Assembly (NCBI GenBank): GCA_910579135.1 | Contig: CAJTTM010000044.1 | Span: 1 to 19,599, forward strand | Direction: 5' to 3' | Length of the DNA stretch: 19,599 nucleotides | Source: an uncultured Erysipelotrichales bacterium | GTDB lineage: Bacteria > Bacillota_I > Bacilli_A > Erysipelotrichales > Coprobacillaceae | Shown: positions 1-6,639 of the stretch, one piece after another | Position numbering within the stretch: position 1 is the first letter of the stretch | Layout of the letters: each line of letters begins with the position of its first letter | Program-made: the position numbers and the translations under genes | Notes under the pieces: model-generated | The model's input: only the letters and a program-made list of their open reading frames with translations | Told to the model about the DNA's origin: nothing | The model's database searches: none

Positions 1-34
1 TTCATAATATGAAAATATAGACTTCTATAAATCT

Positions 35-63
35 ATTATAAGAGTATAAAACAGACTTGTCAT
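35..63 (-). promoter_or_regulatory. Divergent sigma-A promoter reading leftward
   Basis: On the minus strand, an ATGACA -35 box (63 down to 58) and a perfect TATAAT -10 box (40 down to 35) are separated by exactly 17 bp. Transcription would run out of the left edge of the window into an unseen divergent gene. A regulator gene placed there would be a common arrangement, but this is inference. The -35 box overlaps a TGTC-ATTG-GACA palindrome (58-69). Confidence 0.5.
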
Positions 64-79
64 TGGACATTGTGTCCAA
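58..79. repeat. Overlapping inverted repeats, candidate operator
   Basis: Two nested dyads share bases: TGTC-ATTG-GACA (58-69) and TTGGACA-TTG-TGTCCAA (63-79, perfect 7-bp arms). The half-site TGTC/GACA is the same as in the palindromes at 105-114 and 127-136, so one regulator could bind all of them. This site overlaps the -35 box of the leftward promoter. Confidence 0.5.
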
Positions 80-94
80 AATTATAAACAAAAT

Positions 95-137
95 ATTTTA
101 TTTTTGTCTAGACATTATTTTATTTTTGTCTAGACAT
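95..137. repeat. Tandem 21-bp direct repeat with TGTCTAGACA palindromes
   Basis: An identical 21-bp unit occurs at 95-115 and 117-137. Each copy ends in the perfect 10-bp palindrome TGTCTAGACA (105-114 and 127-136), 22 bp apart centre to centre, about two helical turns. The second palindrome contains the -35 box of the operon promoter. This geometry suggests two dimers of a repressor or activator binding one DNA face; the regulator itself is not in the window. Confidence 0.6.
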
Positions 138-159
138 AAATAAAATGTAATGATATACT
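131..159 (+). promoter_or_regulatory. Promoter of the corrinoid methyltransferase operon
   Basis: TAGACA (131-136) and TATACT (154-159) are separated by 17 bp, and a TG dinucleotide at 151-152 makes an extended -10. The predicted start point near 166 leaves a leader of only about 15 nt before the ATG at 181. The -35 lies inside the second TGTCTAGACA palindrome, so a protein bound there would directly affect polymerase access. Confidence 0.6.
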
Positions 160-180
160 GAATATAGTGAGGTGAATATC

Positions 181-1176
181 ATGGATATGAAGAGATGGCT
201 AGAAGATTTAAAGGTGAATAAACATGTGTTACCTATTTTAAGTTTTCCAGTAGTACAATTATTAGATTGTTCATTAAAGGATTTTTTAAACGATAGTACA
301 TTACAAGCTCAAGGGATTCAACTTGTAAGTGAACGCTGTCATACAGGTATTGGATTAGGCATTATGGATTTATCTATAGAAGCAGAATGTTTTGGAGCAA
401 AGATAAGATTTGAAGATAATGAAATTCCTACTGTAGTTGGAGCTTTGATTGAAGATGAATGCGATATTGAAACTCCAGACATTATAAAAAGAGCTAAAGT
501 ATATGTAGAAACAATCAAAAAGACTAAATTGTTTATGAAAGACAAACCAGTTTTTGCAGGTATTATTGGACCATTTTCATTGTGTGGGAGATTATTAGAT
601 GTAAGTGAAGCACTTGCTTTATGTTATGAAGAACCTGATTTAGTTCATCAGGTTTTAAAGGTTTCAACTGAGTTTTTAATGAAGTATGCAAAAGCATTAA
701 AAGAGGCGGGAGCTGATGGTATAATCATGGCTGAACCATTAGCTGGTATATTATCTCCTTCGTTAGTACAAGAGTTTTCTAGTGATTATGTGAAAATGAT
801 TGTAGAAGAACTACAGAATGATGAATTTATTATCATTTATCATAATTGTGGTAATAATGTTACAAAGATGATTGATTCAATCATTTCAACAAAATGTGCT
901 GCTTATCATTTTGGAAATGCTATTTCAATGAAAGAAGCTCTTAAACAGATTCCTTCTCATGAATTAATTATGGGTAATATTGATCCTGTTGGAATTTTAA
1001 AAGATGGAAACCCTACATTAGTTAAAGAGGCAGTTCATCATTTAATGGAAGAATGTCAAGAATATGATAACTTCATTTTATCTTCTGGATGTGATATTCC
1101 TTGTTTAACACCATGGGAAAATATTGATTGTTTTATTCAAGTAGGAAATCAGTATTATGAAAAAAACAATTCTTGA
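181..1176 (+). CDS. UroD-fold corrinoid methyltransferase (MtaA/CmuA-like)
   Basis: This 331-residue protein belongs to the uroporphyrinogen decarboxylase superfamily, whose members outside haem synthesis move methyl groups to or from corrinoid proteins. The TIM-barrel zinc ligands of methyltransferase members are visible: H221-N-C223 in YHNCGNN, and a late cysteine, C304, in SSGCDIPC. The start is set at ATG 181, six bases after AGGTG (170-174); an in-frame GTG at 172 lies inside that Shine-Dalgarno sequence and is unlikely. It is first in an operon with an activator, a DUF1638 protein and a corrinoid protein, so it acts in corrinoid methyl transfer rather than haem synthesis. Whether it demethylates a substrate (MT1) or passes the methyl group onward (MT2) cannot be read from the sequence. 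The family is firm; the substrate is unknown. Confidence 0.85.
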   Translation: MDMKRWLEDLKVNKHVLPILSFPVVQLLDCSLKDFLNDSTLQAQGIQLVSERCHTGIGLGIMDLSIEAECFGAKIRFEDNEIPTVVGALIEDECDIETPDIIKRAKVYVETIKKTKLFMKDKPVFAGIIGPFSLCGRLLDVSEALALCYEEPDLVHQVLKVSTEFLMKYAKALKEAGADGIIMAEPLAGILSPSLVQEFSSDYVKMIVEELQNDEFIIIYHNCGNNVTKMIDSIISTKCAAYHFGNAISMKEALKQIPSHELIMGNIDPVGILKDGNPTLVKEAVHHLMEECQEYDNFILSSGCDIPCLTPWENIDCFIQVGNQYYEKNNS

Positions 1177-2572
1177 TTATTTAAAAGAAAATCATCAATA
1201 TATTAATGCTTCATGTAATGGAAATCATCAATGTGGACAATGTAAAGTTAAATTATTAAATAGAAAACCTGATTTAAGTGAGACAGAGAAAAAATTTTTA
1301 AGTCATGAGGAAATTGATAATTCTATTATCTTAGCTTGCTTTCATGATTATCAAAAAGATGATGAAATTCTTGTTTTTGATATGAAAATGGATATCTTAG
1401 ATACTTTAGATGAAAAACATATCCACTCTTGTTTTGAGGGAAATGGATTAATCATAGATATTGGGACAACAACTATTGTTATGAAATGGATTGGAAATAA
1501 AGGGGAATGTTTGAAAACAGACGCCTTTATAAATCCTCAGGTAAGTTTTGGTGGAGATGTTATTAGTCGTATCAATGAATCAAAGAAACATTTTGATGCA
1601 CTTTGTTATTGTTTGATTCATGAAATAGAACAAAGAATCATAAAACAAGAAATGATTATTAATCAGATGATAGTATGTGGAAATACAACAATGACACATT
1701 TCTTTATTAAAGAAAAAGTAGAAACATTAGGAAAAGCACCTTTTCATGTTTTAAAAAAAGAAATGCAGAAGATATCTAGTTATCATATCTTCAAAAATAT
1801 AAATTATGAATTTCCAATTATCACTTTTCCTCATATAAGTGCGTTTGTAGGTGGAGATATAGTAGCTGGTATTTATGCTAGTGATTTAGATCAATCATTA
1901 AAAAAAGTATTATTTGTAGATTTAGGAACAAATGGTGAAATGGTTTTAGGTAATAAAGAAGGTTTTATAGTTACATCCTCAGCAGCTGGACCTGCATTTG
2001 AGGGCGTTGGTATAAGTTGTGGAGGAAGTAGTATCAATGGTGCTATTTCTCATGTCTCACTTCAACCTTTTCGTTTAGAAGTCATTGGTAGTAGTGAAGC
2101 ACAATGTATATGTGGAAGTGGATTAATTTCATTGTTTTCAGAGTTGGTTAGGAATCAAAAGATAGATGAACTAGGACATATTGTAGATGGTGATGAAATT
2201 GTTTTATCAAAGAAAGTAAAGTTAAATTCTAAGGATATTTCACATTTTCAATTATCAAAAGCAGCTATAGAAACTGGTATTAAAATATTATTAGAAAATA
2301 ATGAAACAGATACTCTTTATATTGCAGGAGGATTTGGAACACATTTAGATATTAATGATTTAAAAAATATACGAGTCATACCTCAAACAATTAAAAATAT
2401 AAAATATTTAGGGAATAGTGCAATTAATGGTTGTTATAAATTATTGATGAGTCAAGATTTTAATAGAGTTAATGAGATTATAGAAAAGTCTCAATCAATA
2501 GATTTATCAAAACATCCTGATTTTGAAGATACATTTATAGAAAGTATGTATTTTTATGATGAAGATTATTAG
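1157..2572 (+). CDS. Reductive activator of corrinoid protein (RACo-like, ferredoxin plus ASKHA)
   Basis: The 471-residue protein starts with a 2Fe-2S ferredoxin-like domain having cysteines C20, C26, C29 and C61 (pattern CNGNHQCGQC, then LACFH). An ASKHA-type ATPase domain follows, with phosphate-binding loops IDIGTTT and VDLGTNGE and the motifs VCGNTTMTH, CGSGLIS and YIAGGFG. This layout is that of RACo proteins, which use ATP to re-reduce inactive cob(II)alamin to cob(I)alamin on the partner corrinoid protein. RamA-type activators instead carry a C-terminal 4Fe-4S domain. The reading frame overlaps the preceding stop by 20 bp, with AGGA at 1143-1146, implying translational coupling. The likely client is the corrinoid protein at 3154-3792. 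At 471 residues it is shorter than many RACo proteins, suggesting a compact linker. Confidence 0.88.
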   Translation: MKKTILDYLKENHQYINASCNGNHQCGQCKVKLLNRKPDLSETEKKFLSHEEIDNSIILACFHDYQKDDEILVFDMKMDILDTLDEKHIHSCFEGNGLIIDIGTTTIVMKWIGNKGECLKTDAFINPQVSFGGDVISRINESKKHFDALCYCLIHEIEQRIIKQEMIINQMIVCGNTTMTHFFIKEKVETLGKAPFHVLKKEMQKISSYHIFKNINYEFPIITFPHISAFVGGDIVAGIYASDLDQSLKKVLFVDLGTNGEMVLGNKEGFIVTSSAAGPAFEGVGISCGGSSINGAISHVSLQPFRLEVIGSSEAQCICGSGLISLFSELVRNQKIDELGHIVDGDEIVLSKKVKLNSKDISHFQLSKAAIETGIKILLENNETDTLYIAGGFGTHLDINDLKNIRVIPQTIKNIKYLGNSAINGCYKLLMSQDFNRVNEIIEKSQSIDLSKHPDFEDTFIESMYFYDEDY

Positions 2573-3161
2573 TTGTGAAGTTTTTAAACCTTATATTGAA
2601 ATGCTTTCAATAGAAAAAGAAGTTGTATATATTGAAATTGAAGGACATGATAGACCAATGTCATTATCTAAAATGATTCAAAGGGAAATAGATAAAAGTC
2701 AAGGATATGAAAAAATCTTATTGTTATATGGTTTATGTGGGAATGCGACCTTATCTATAAAAGCAAATGATATTCCAATGTACATTGTTAGAGTTCATGA
2801 TTGTTTAAGTATTTTACTTGGTAGTAAAGATAGATTTTATAAATTATTTCATGATAGATTATCAGAGTCATGGAGTTGTTATTCTTTAGAAAAAAGAGAT
2901 TATCATTTTGATGATTATGATGAAGAGGAAAGAGAATATTTAAAACAGATCTTAATGCCTCAAAGAAATGTTTATATTACTTTTTTAAAAGAAGATGAAA
3001 AAGTTTATGAAGAGAAATATAAAGAAGTGATTCAAGGAGATTTATCTTTTTTAAAAGATATCATTGATTTAAAAAGTAAAGAGTTATTAGAATTAAATAA
3101 AGATGAAAGATTAAAATATAGTGAAAAAGAAGTTATAGAAAAGGAGAGAAACAATGGATAA
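2556..3161 (+). CDS. DUF1638 family protein
   Basis: The 201-residue product matches the DUF1638 pattern by its core motifs: C7 near the N-terminus, LLYGLCGN (C61) and VRVHDCLSILLGS (H81, D82, C83). Members are often encoded beside corrinoid methyltransferases, but their biochemical role is not established. The spaced Cys/His residues look like a metal or cofactor site; that is inference. It overlaps the preceding gene by 17 bp and the next by 8 bp, so it is made together with the activator and the corrinoid protein. Start choice between ATG 2556 and the adjacent ATG 2559 is uncertain because no strong ribosome site is seen. The C-terminal tail (about 150-201) is Lys/Glu-rich and lacks recognisable motifs. 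Confidence 0.75.
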   Translation: MMKIISCEVFKPYIEMLSIEKEVVYIEIEGHDRPMSLSKMIQREIDKSQGYEKILLLYGLCGNATLSIKANDIPMYIVRVHDCLSILLGSKDRFYKLFHDRLSESWSCYSLEKRDYHFDDYDEEEREYLKQILMPQRNVYITFLKEDEKVYEEKYKEVIQGDLSFLKDIIDLKSKELLELNKDERLKYSEKEVIEKERNNG

Positions 3162-3792
3162 GTTAATAGAAATTAATGAGATAATACAAAAAGGAAGAGC
3201 AAAGATTGCAGTCAAATTAGTTAAAGAAGCACTAGATTCAGGAATAAAAGCAGATACCATTTTAAAAGAAGCTATCTTACCTGCAATGAATGAAGTAGGA
3301 ATTAAATTCAAAAATGAAGAAATATTTGTTCCTGAAGTATTAATTGCAGCACGAGCAACTAATAAATCTGTAGAGGTGTTAAAACCATTTTTAAGTGAAG
3401 ATGCTACAAAAGTTAGTGGTAGTGTTGTGATTGGAACAGTAAAAGGAGATTTACATGATATTGGGAAAAACCTTGTGAGAATTATGTTAGAAGGAAAAGG
3501 AATTGTGGTTCATGATTTAGGAACAGATGTTTTAGCTGAAAGATTTGTAGAAGAAGCATTAGAAAAGAATGTTGATATTATATGTTGTTCAGCTCTTCTT
3601 ACAACAACTATGCCAGAAATGAAAAAGGTTGTTGATTTGGTAAAAGAAAGAAATTTGGATTTTAAAGTGATGATTGGAGGAGCTCCTGTAACTCAAGAAT
3701 ATTGTGATGAAATAGGTGCAGATTGTTATACTGATGATGCTGCTAGCGCAAGTGAAGAAGCAGTAAGATTAATATTGGAGAAAGGACAATAA
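3154..3792 (+). CDS. Corrinoid protein (B12-binding, MtaC/MttC-like)
   Basis: This 212-residue protein has the two-domain build of methyltransferase corrinoid proteins: a helical cap domain (about 1-88) and a Rossmann-like B12 domain (about 89-212). The cobalt ligand motif D99-L-H101-D-I-G104 is present in TVKGDLHDIGKN, so H101 is the lower axial ligand. SALLTTTMPEM and MIGGAPVT complete the nucleotide-tail pocket. It carries the methyl group between the donor-specific enzyme and the final acceptor enzyme. AAGGAGAG (3140-3147) precedes the ATG. It sits between the activator/DUF1638 pair and the second UroD-fold protein, and all should act on or with it in the cytoplasm. Confidence 0.93.
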   Translation: MDKLIEINEIIQKGRAKIAVKLVKEALDSGIKADTILKEAILPAMNEVGIKFKNEEIFVPEVLIAARATNKSVEVLKPFLSEDATKVSGSVVIGTVKGDLHDIGKNLVRIMLEGKGIVVHDLGTDVLAERFVEEALEKNVDIICCSALLTTTMPEMKKVVDLVKERNLDFKVMIGGAPVTQEYCDEIGADCYTDDAASASEEAVRLILEKGQ

Positions 3793-3794
3793 AT

Positions 3795-4880
3795 ATGTTA
3801 ACAGAAAAAAAATATAGTCAACTTGTAGATGATTATGAAAAATGGTGGAATCATGAAACAGATAGACCAATTATTCAAATTACATTAGCTTCTAAGGAAA
3901 CTTCTCAATATTCTAGAGGAGATTTATTAGAAATGTGTTATGATTCTAAAGTGGATCCTAAAGATGTAGTCAAAGCGTATGAAGAGACTTATAATCATAC
4001 GATTTATTTAGGAGATGCATTTCCTCAATTTTATATGCGTTCTACTGGTATTTTAGGAGCATATTTAGGACAAGATTGGAAAATTGAAAATAAACATGGA
4101 ACAATTTGGTTTAGTGAAACAGGTGAAGAGATTGAAGATATTCATTTAAAACTTAATAAGGGTTTTTGGTTATATCAAAGAAGTATTGATATTTTAAAAG
4201 CATTTATGGATCATTTTGAGGGAAAAATTGCTTTAGGTATTCCTAATTTAGGTGGAATGATGGATATTGTTGAATCAATGAGAGGAGCTAATAATTCACT
4301 CATGGATTTATATGATGATCCAGATGAAGTCTTAAGAGTCAACGATGAAATATATGAAGCTTATAAAGAAGCTTATTTAGATATGATTGATACAATTTCT
4401 AAAGGAAATACAATAGGTTATACTGGATGGATTACTTTATTGAGTCAAAAACCTTATTTTATTTCTCAATGTGATTTTTGTTGTATGATAGGTTCAGAAC
4501 AATTTGATGAGTTTATTAAAGATACACTTAGTAAAGAAGCCAAATTGATTGAAAGGTCTTTCTATCATTTAGATGGGCCAGGAGCAGTACGTCATTTAGA
4601 TACAATTTTAGAATGTGGATTTGATGGTATTCAATGGGTACAAGGTGCAGGATCTGCTTCATTAGATTCAGGAAAATGGGATGAAATTTATAAAAAAGTA
4701 AGAGAAAAAGATAAATTATTACAAGTCTTTATTTCTGATAAAGAAGAGTTAAAATGTATTGATTATATTGTTGGTGTCTTAGGAGGGAATCCTAGAGGAT
4801 TAGCTTTTATTTGTACTGGTAATGAAGAAGATAAAGAAGAATTTATAAAATATTTAGATAAATATCATATTCCATATTAA
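3795..4880 (+). CDS. Second UroD-fold protein, probable substrate methyltransferase
   Basis: The 361-residue protein belongs to the uroporphyrinogen decarboxylase superfamily but is only distantly like the first gene of the operon. At the usual zinc-site position it reads FYHLDGPG (H258-L-D260), with no HxC pair; a later cysteine occurs in AFICTGNEED. The N-terminus is rich in Trp, Tyr and charged residues. It begins 2 nt after the corrinoid protein stop, with GGAGAAAGGA (3777-3786) upstream. Since the operon has no MttB-like or MtrH-like gene, this protein is a reasonable candidate for the donor-specific methyltransferase, with the first gene as partner, or the reverse. UroD-family enzymes are used for methoxy compounds in acetogens. 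The substrate cannot be deduced, and the altered metal site makes even the reaction type uncertain. Confidence 0.75.
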   Translation: MLTEKKYSQLVDDYEKWWNHETDRPIIQITLASKETSQYSRGDLLEMCYDSKVDPKDVVKAYEETYNHTIYLGDAFPQFYMRSTGILGAYLGQDWKIENKHGTIWFSETGEEIEDIHLKLNKGFWLYQRSIDILKAFMDHFEGKIALGIPNLGGMMDIVESMRGANNSLMDLYDDPDEVLRVNDEIYEAYKEAYLDMIDTISKGNTIGYTGWITLLSQKPYFISQCDFCCMIGSEQFDEFIKDTLSKEAKLIERSFYHLDGPGAVRHLDTILECGFDGIQWVQGAGSASLDSGKWDEIYKKVREKDKLLQVFISDKEELKCIDYIVGVLGGNPRGLAFICTGNEEDKEEFIKYLDKYHIPY

Positions 4881-4908
4881 AAAACTTTTCTTATGATATA
4901 AATTTAGG

Positions 4909-4914
4909 TATAAT
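4909..4914 (+). promoter_or_regulatory. Probable -10 box for the riboswitch transcript
   Basis: A perfect TATAAT lies 26 bp before the first strand of riboswitch helix P1. No convincing -35 is seen (only a T-rich stretch near 4886-4891). There is no clear terminator between the methyltransferase operon and this point, so read-through is also possible. Confidence 0.4.
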
Positions 4915-4939
4915 ACTATTAATTAAATAAATGCATATT

Positions 4940-5082
4940 TAATGGCTGCTTTAAGCATTAATAAGGAATCAGGTGAAAAACCTGAACGGTCCCGCCGCCG
5001 TAATGAGGAGTCAAAACATAAAACCACTGGGGAACTGGGAAGGTGTGGAGATGAAGAATCAGAGTCGGAATACTTACCATTA
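4940..5082 (+). ncRNA. Cobalamin riboswitch aptamer
   Basis: The conserved elements appear in order: AAGGAATCAGGTGAAAAACC, the core CCCGCCGCCGTAA, CCACTGG with CTGGGAAGGTGTGG, and a B12-box-like GAATCAGAGTCGGAATAC (5057-5074). Helix P1 closes the aptamer with TAATGG (4940-4945) pairing to CCATTA (5077-5082). It senses adenosyl- or another cobalamin and should lower expression of the downstream uptake operon when B12 is plentiful. The short frame read through this RNA at 4973-5155 is not a gene. Confidence 0.93.
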
Positions 5083-5174
5083 TCTTAGGATATACTTTAC
5101 GGATGATAGAGTCGTTCTATTTTGTGTGAAAAATAATATCCTTTTGTGCGCTTAAAAACAGGAGGATTTTTTTT
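5083..5174 (+). promoter_or_regulatory. Riboswitch expression platform, probably translational
   Basis: No strong intrinsic terminator is visible; only a weak ATAGA/TCTAT hairpin precedes TTTTG. Instead ATATCCT (5136-5142) can pair either with AGGATAT (5087-5093) or, through ATCCT (5138-5142), with AGGAT (5163-5167), which lies in the Shine-Dalgarno GGAGGA (5161-5166) of the first gene. The two pairings exclude each other, which is the logic of a ribosome-site sequestering switch. Confidence 0.5.
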
Positions 5175-5831
5175 ATGAAAAAAATATTAATGAGTTTTTG
5201 TATATTATCATTACTATTTGGTTGTAGTCAACCAAGTCATGAAAAGAAGGAAGTTGTTACAGAAGAAAAACAAGAAGTTCAAAATAATGATAAAAAAACA
5301 GTTACTCAAAATCATACAACTGTAAATAATAAAAAAGATACTGAAATCAAAAAAGATAAAAAAGTCAAAAATCAACAGAAAACTCAAGATACTAAGAAAA
5401 CTACTGAACCAAAAAAGGGAGTAAAAAAAGAAAGTAAAAAACAGGATAAAAAAGAAGAGAAGAAAGAACAAAAAAAAGAAGAAAAACAATATTGTTCACT
5501 TACTGTTAGTTGTAGTTCTCTAATAAATCATAAAGATTTATTAGAATCAAATTACCAAATCCCTTCTCAAGGATTAATATATAGCCAACAAGTTCAAATA
5601 GAAGAAGGAGATAGTGTATTATCAATTTTAAGAAAATCTGGATTAAGAGTTGATGCATCTGGTGGTTATGTCAAAGGTATTGATAATTTATATGAGTTTG
5701 ATTGTGGAAATGAAAGTGGATGGACATATAGTGTGAATGGAAGGAAATTGAGTGTTGGGGCTTCTCAATATAAGGTAAAGAAAAATGATAAGATCAAATG
5801 GATGTATACAGTAAAAAGAAATGAATGGTAA
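5175..5831 (+). CDS. DUF4430 lipoprotein, probable cobalamin-capture protein
   Basis: The 218-residue precursor has a lipoprotein signal (MKK, hydrophobic core, LLFGC with lipid-attachment C17). A long Lys/Glu/Gln/Thr-rich low-complexity linker follows (about 20-105), which would carry the globular end away from the membrane. The C-terminal domain (about 108-216) is DUF4430-like, related to the C-terminal domain of animal transcobalamin, with EGDSVLSILRKSG, ESGWTYSVNG and the closing DKIKWMYTV. Being the first gene after a cobalamin riboswitch and before an ECF transporter, it likely binds cobalamin or a precursor at the cell surface and hands it to the S component; that role is inferred. The start ATG follows GGAGGA by 8 nt. 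The last 11 bp overlap the next gene. Confidence 0.8.
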   Translation: MKKILMSFCILSLLFGCSQPSHEKKEVVTEEKQEVQNNDKKTVTQNHTTVNNKKDTEIKKDKKVKNQQKTQDTKKTTEPKKGVKKESKKQDKKEEKKEQKKEEKQYCSLTVSCSSLINHKDLLESNYQIPSQGLIYSQQVQIEEGDSVLSILRKSGLRVDASGGYVKGIDNLYEFDCGNESGWTYSVNGRKLSVGASQYKVKKNDKIKWMYTVKRNEW

Positions 5832-6639
5832 AGCAATAGAAAGATCACATCCAGCAGTATTATTTCTTTATTTTATATTTAATATTATTCTTTTAATGAT
5901 TCAAAGACATCCAATTGTGATTATATGTCAAACAATATCTTTAATTATTTTAATCAAAGAATTTCATTACTATCATTTAATAATGTTATTTATAATGACA
6001 TTGACTAATCCTTTATTTGTCCATAAAGGAATAACTATATTATTAGAATATCCTTTTGTTATAACCTTAGAATCATTATTATATGGTTTTATCTTTGGTT
6101 TATTAATAATAAATGTATTATTTATTTTTTCAATGATGAATAAGGTTTTAAATAGTGAACATTATATTTATTTATTTTCTCGCTATTTTCCGCACTTAGG
6201 ATTATTAATTTCTATGACATTTCGTTTAATGCCAAGAACAATATCTCAATATCAAACAATTAACATATGTCAAAAACAATTTTATCAAAAAAACAAAATC
6301 AAACAATTACTTAATACTTTTTCTATTGAAGTAACTTCTGCTTTTGAGTCATCTTTAGTTATGCTTGATTCAATGAAATCTAGAGGTTATGGAGTAGGAA
6401 AAAGAACTTATTTTCATTTATTTCATTTAAGACATAAAGATATATTACATATGATTGAATTAATTATTTTGTTTGTTTTAGGACTAGTAGGATATTATAT
6501 ATGTTTCAATCAATTTTATTTTTATCCTATGATTATTCTCAATTCATTTTCTTTAAAAGAATATATCTTTTTATCTCTATTTATCATTATTATCATATTA
6601 CCTTTAATCTGGGAGGTGAATGAACATGTTATGTATTAA
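5821..6639 (+). CDS. ECF transporter T component (EcfT)
   Basis: A 272-residue, highly hydrophobic CbiQ/EcfT family protein with about five to six membrane segments. The cytoplasmic coupling helix carries the family's x-R-G signature as S187-R188-G189 in MKSRGYG, which contacts the ATPase. It forms the transmembrane scaffold linking the two ATPase domains of the next gene with the substrate-binding S component at 8140. Its ATG overlaps the lipoprotein gene by 11 bp and no strong ribosome site is seen, so it is probably translated by coupling. Dedicated operon T components with their own S protein correspond to group I ECF transporters. A cobalamin substrate is inferred from the riboswitch. 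Confidence 0.88.
   Translation: MNGKAIERSHPAVLFLYFIFNIILLMIQRHPIVIICQTISLIILIKEFHYYHLIMLFIMTLTNPLFVHKGITILLEYPFVITLESLLYGFIFGLLIINVLFIFSMMNKVLNSEHYIYLFSRYFPHLGLLISMTFRLMPRTISQYQTINICQKQFYQKNKIKQLLNTFSIEVTSAFESSLVMLDSMKSRGYGVGKRTYFHLFHLRHKDILHMIELIILFVLGLVGYYICFNQFYFYPMIILNSFSLKEYIFLSLFIIIIILPLIWEVNEHVMY

Noticed and set aside
172..180. GTG start three codons upstream of ATG 181 for the first methyltransferase
   Set aside because: The GTG lies inside the Shine-Dalgarno AGGTG itself, so ATG 181 with a 6-base spacing is better.
5105..5125. Possible intrinsic terminator (ATAGA/TCTAT then TTTTG) in the riboswitch platform
   Set aside because: A 5-bp AT-rich stem with a short U-run is too weak to call a terminator; sequestering of the ribosome site is better supported.
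4973..5155. 60-codon open frame downstream of the methyltransferase operon
   Set aside because: It is wholly within the cobalamin riboswitch aptamer and its expression platform; the conserved RNA elements explain the sequence.
5214..5489. Phe-rich minus-strand open frame
   Set aside because: It is the antisense of the Lys-rich linker of the lipoprotein; no ribosome site, and the composition is explained by poly-Lys codons.
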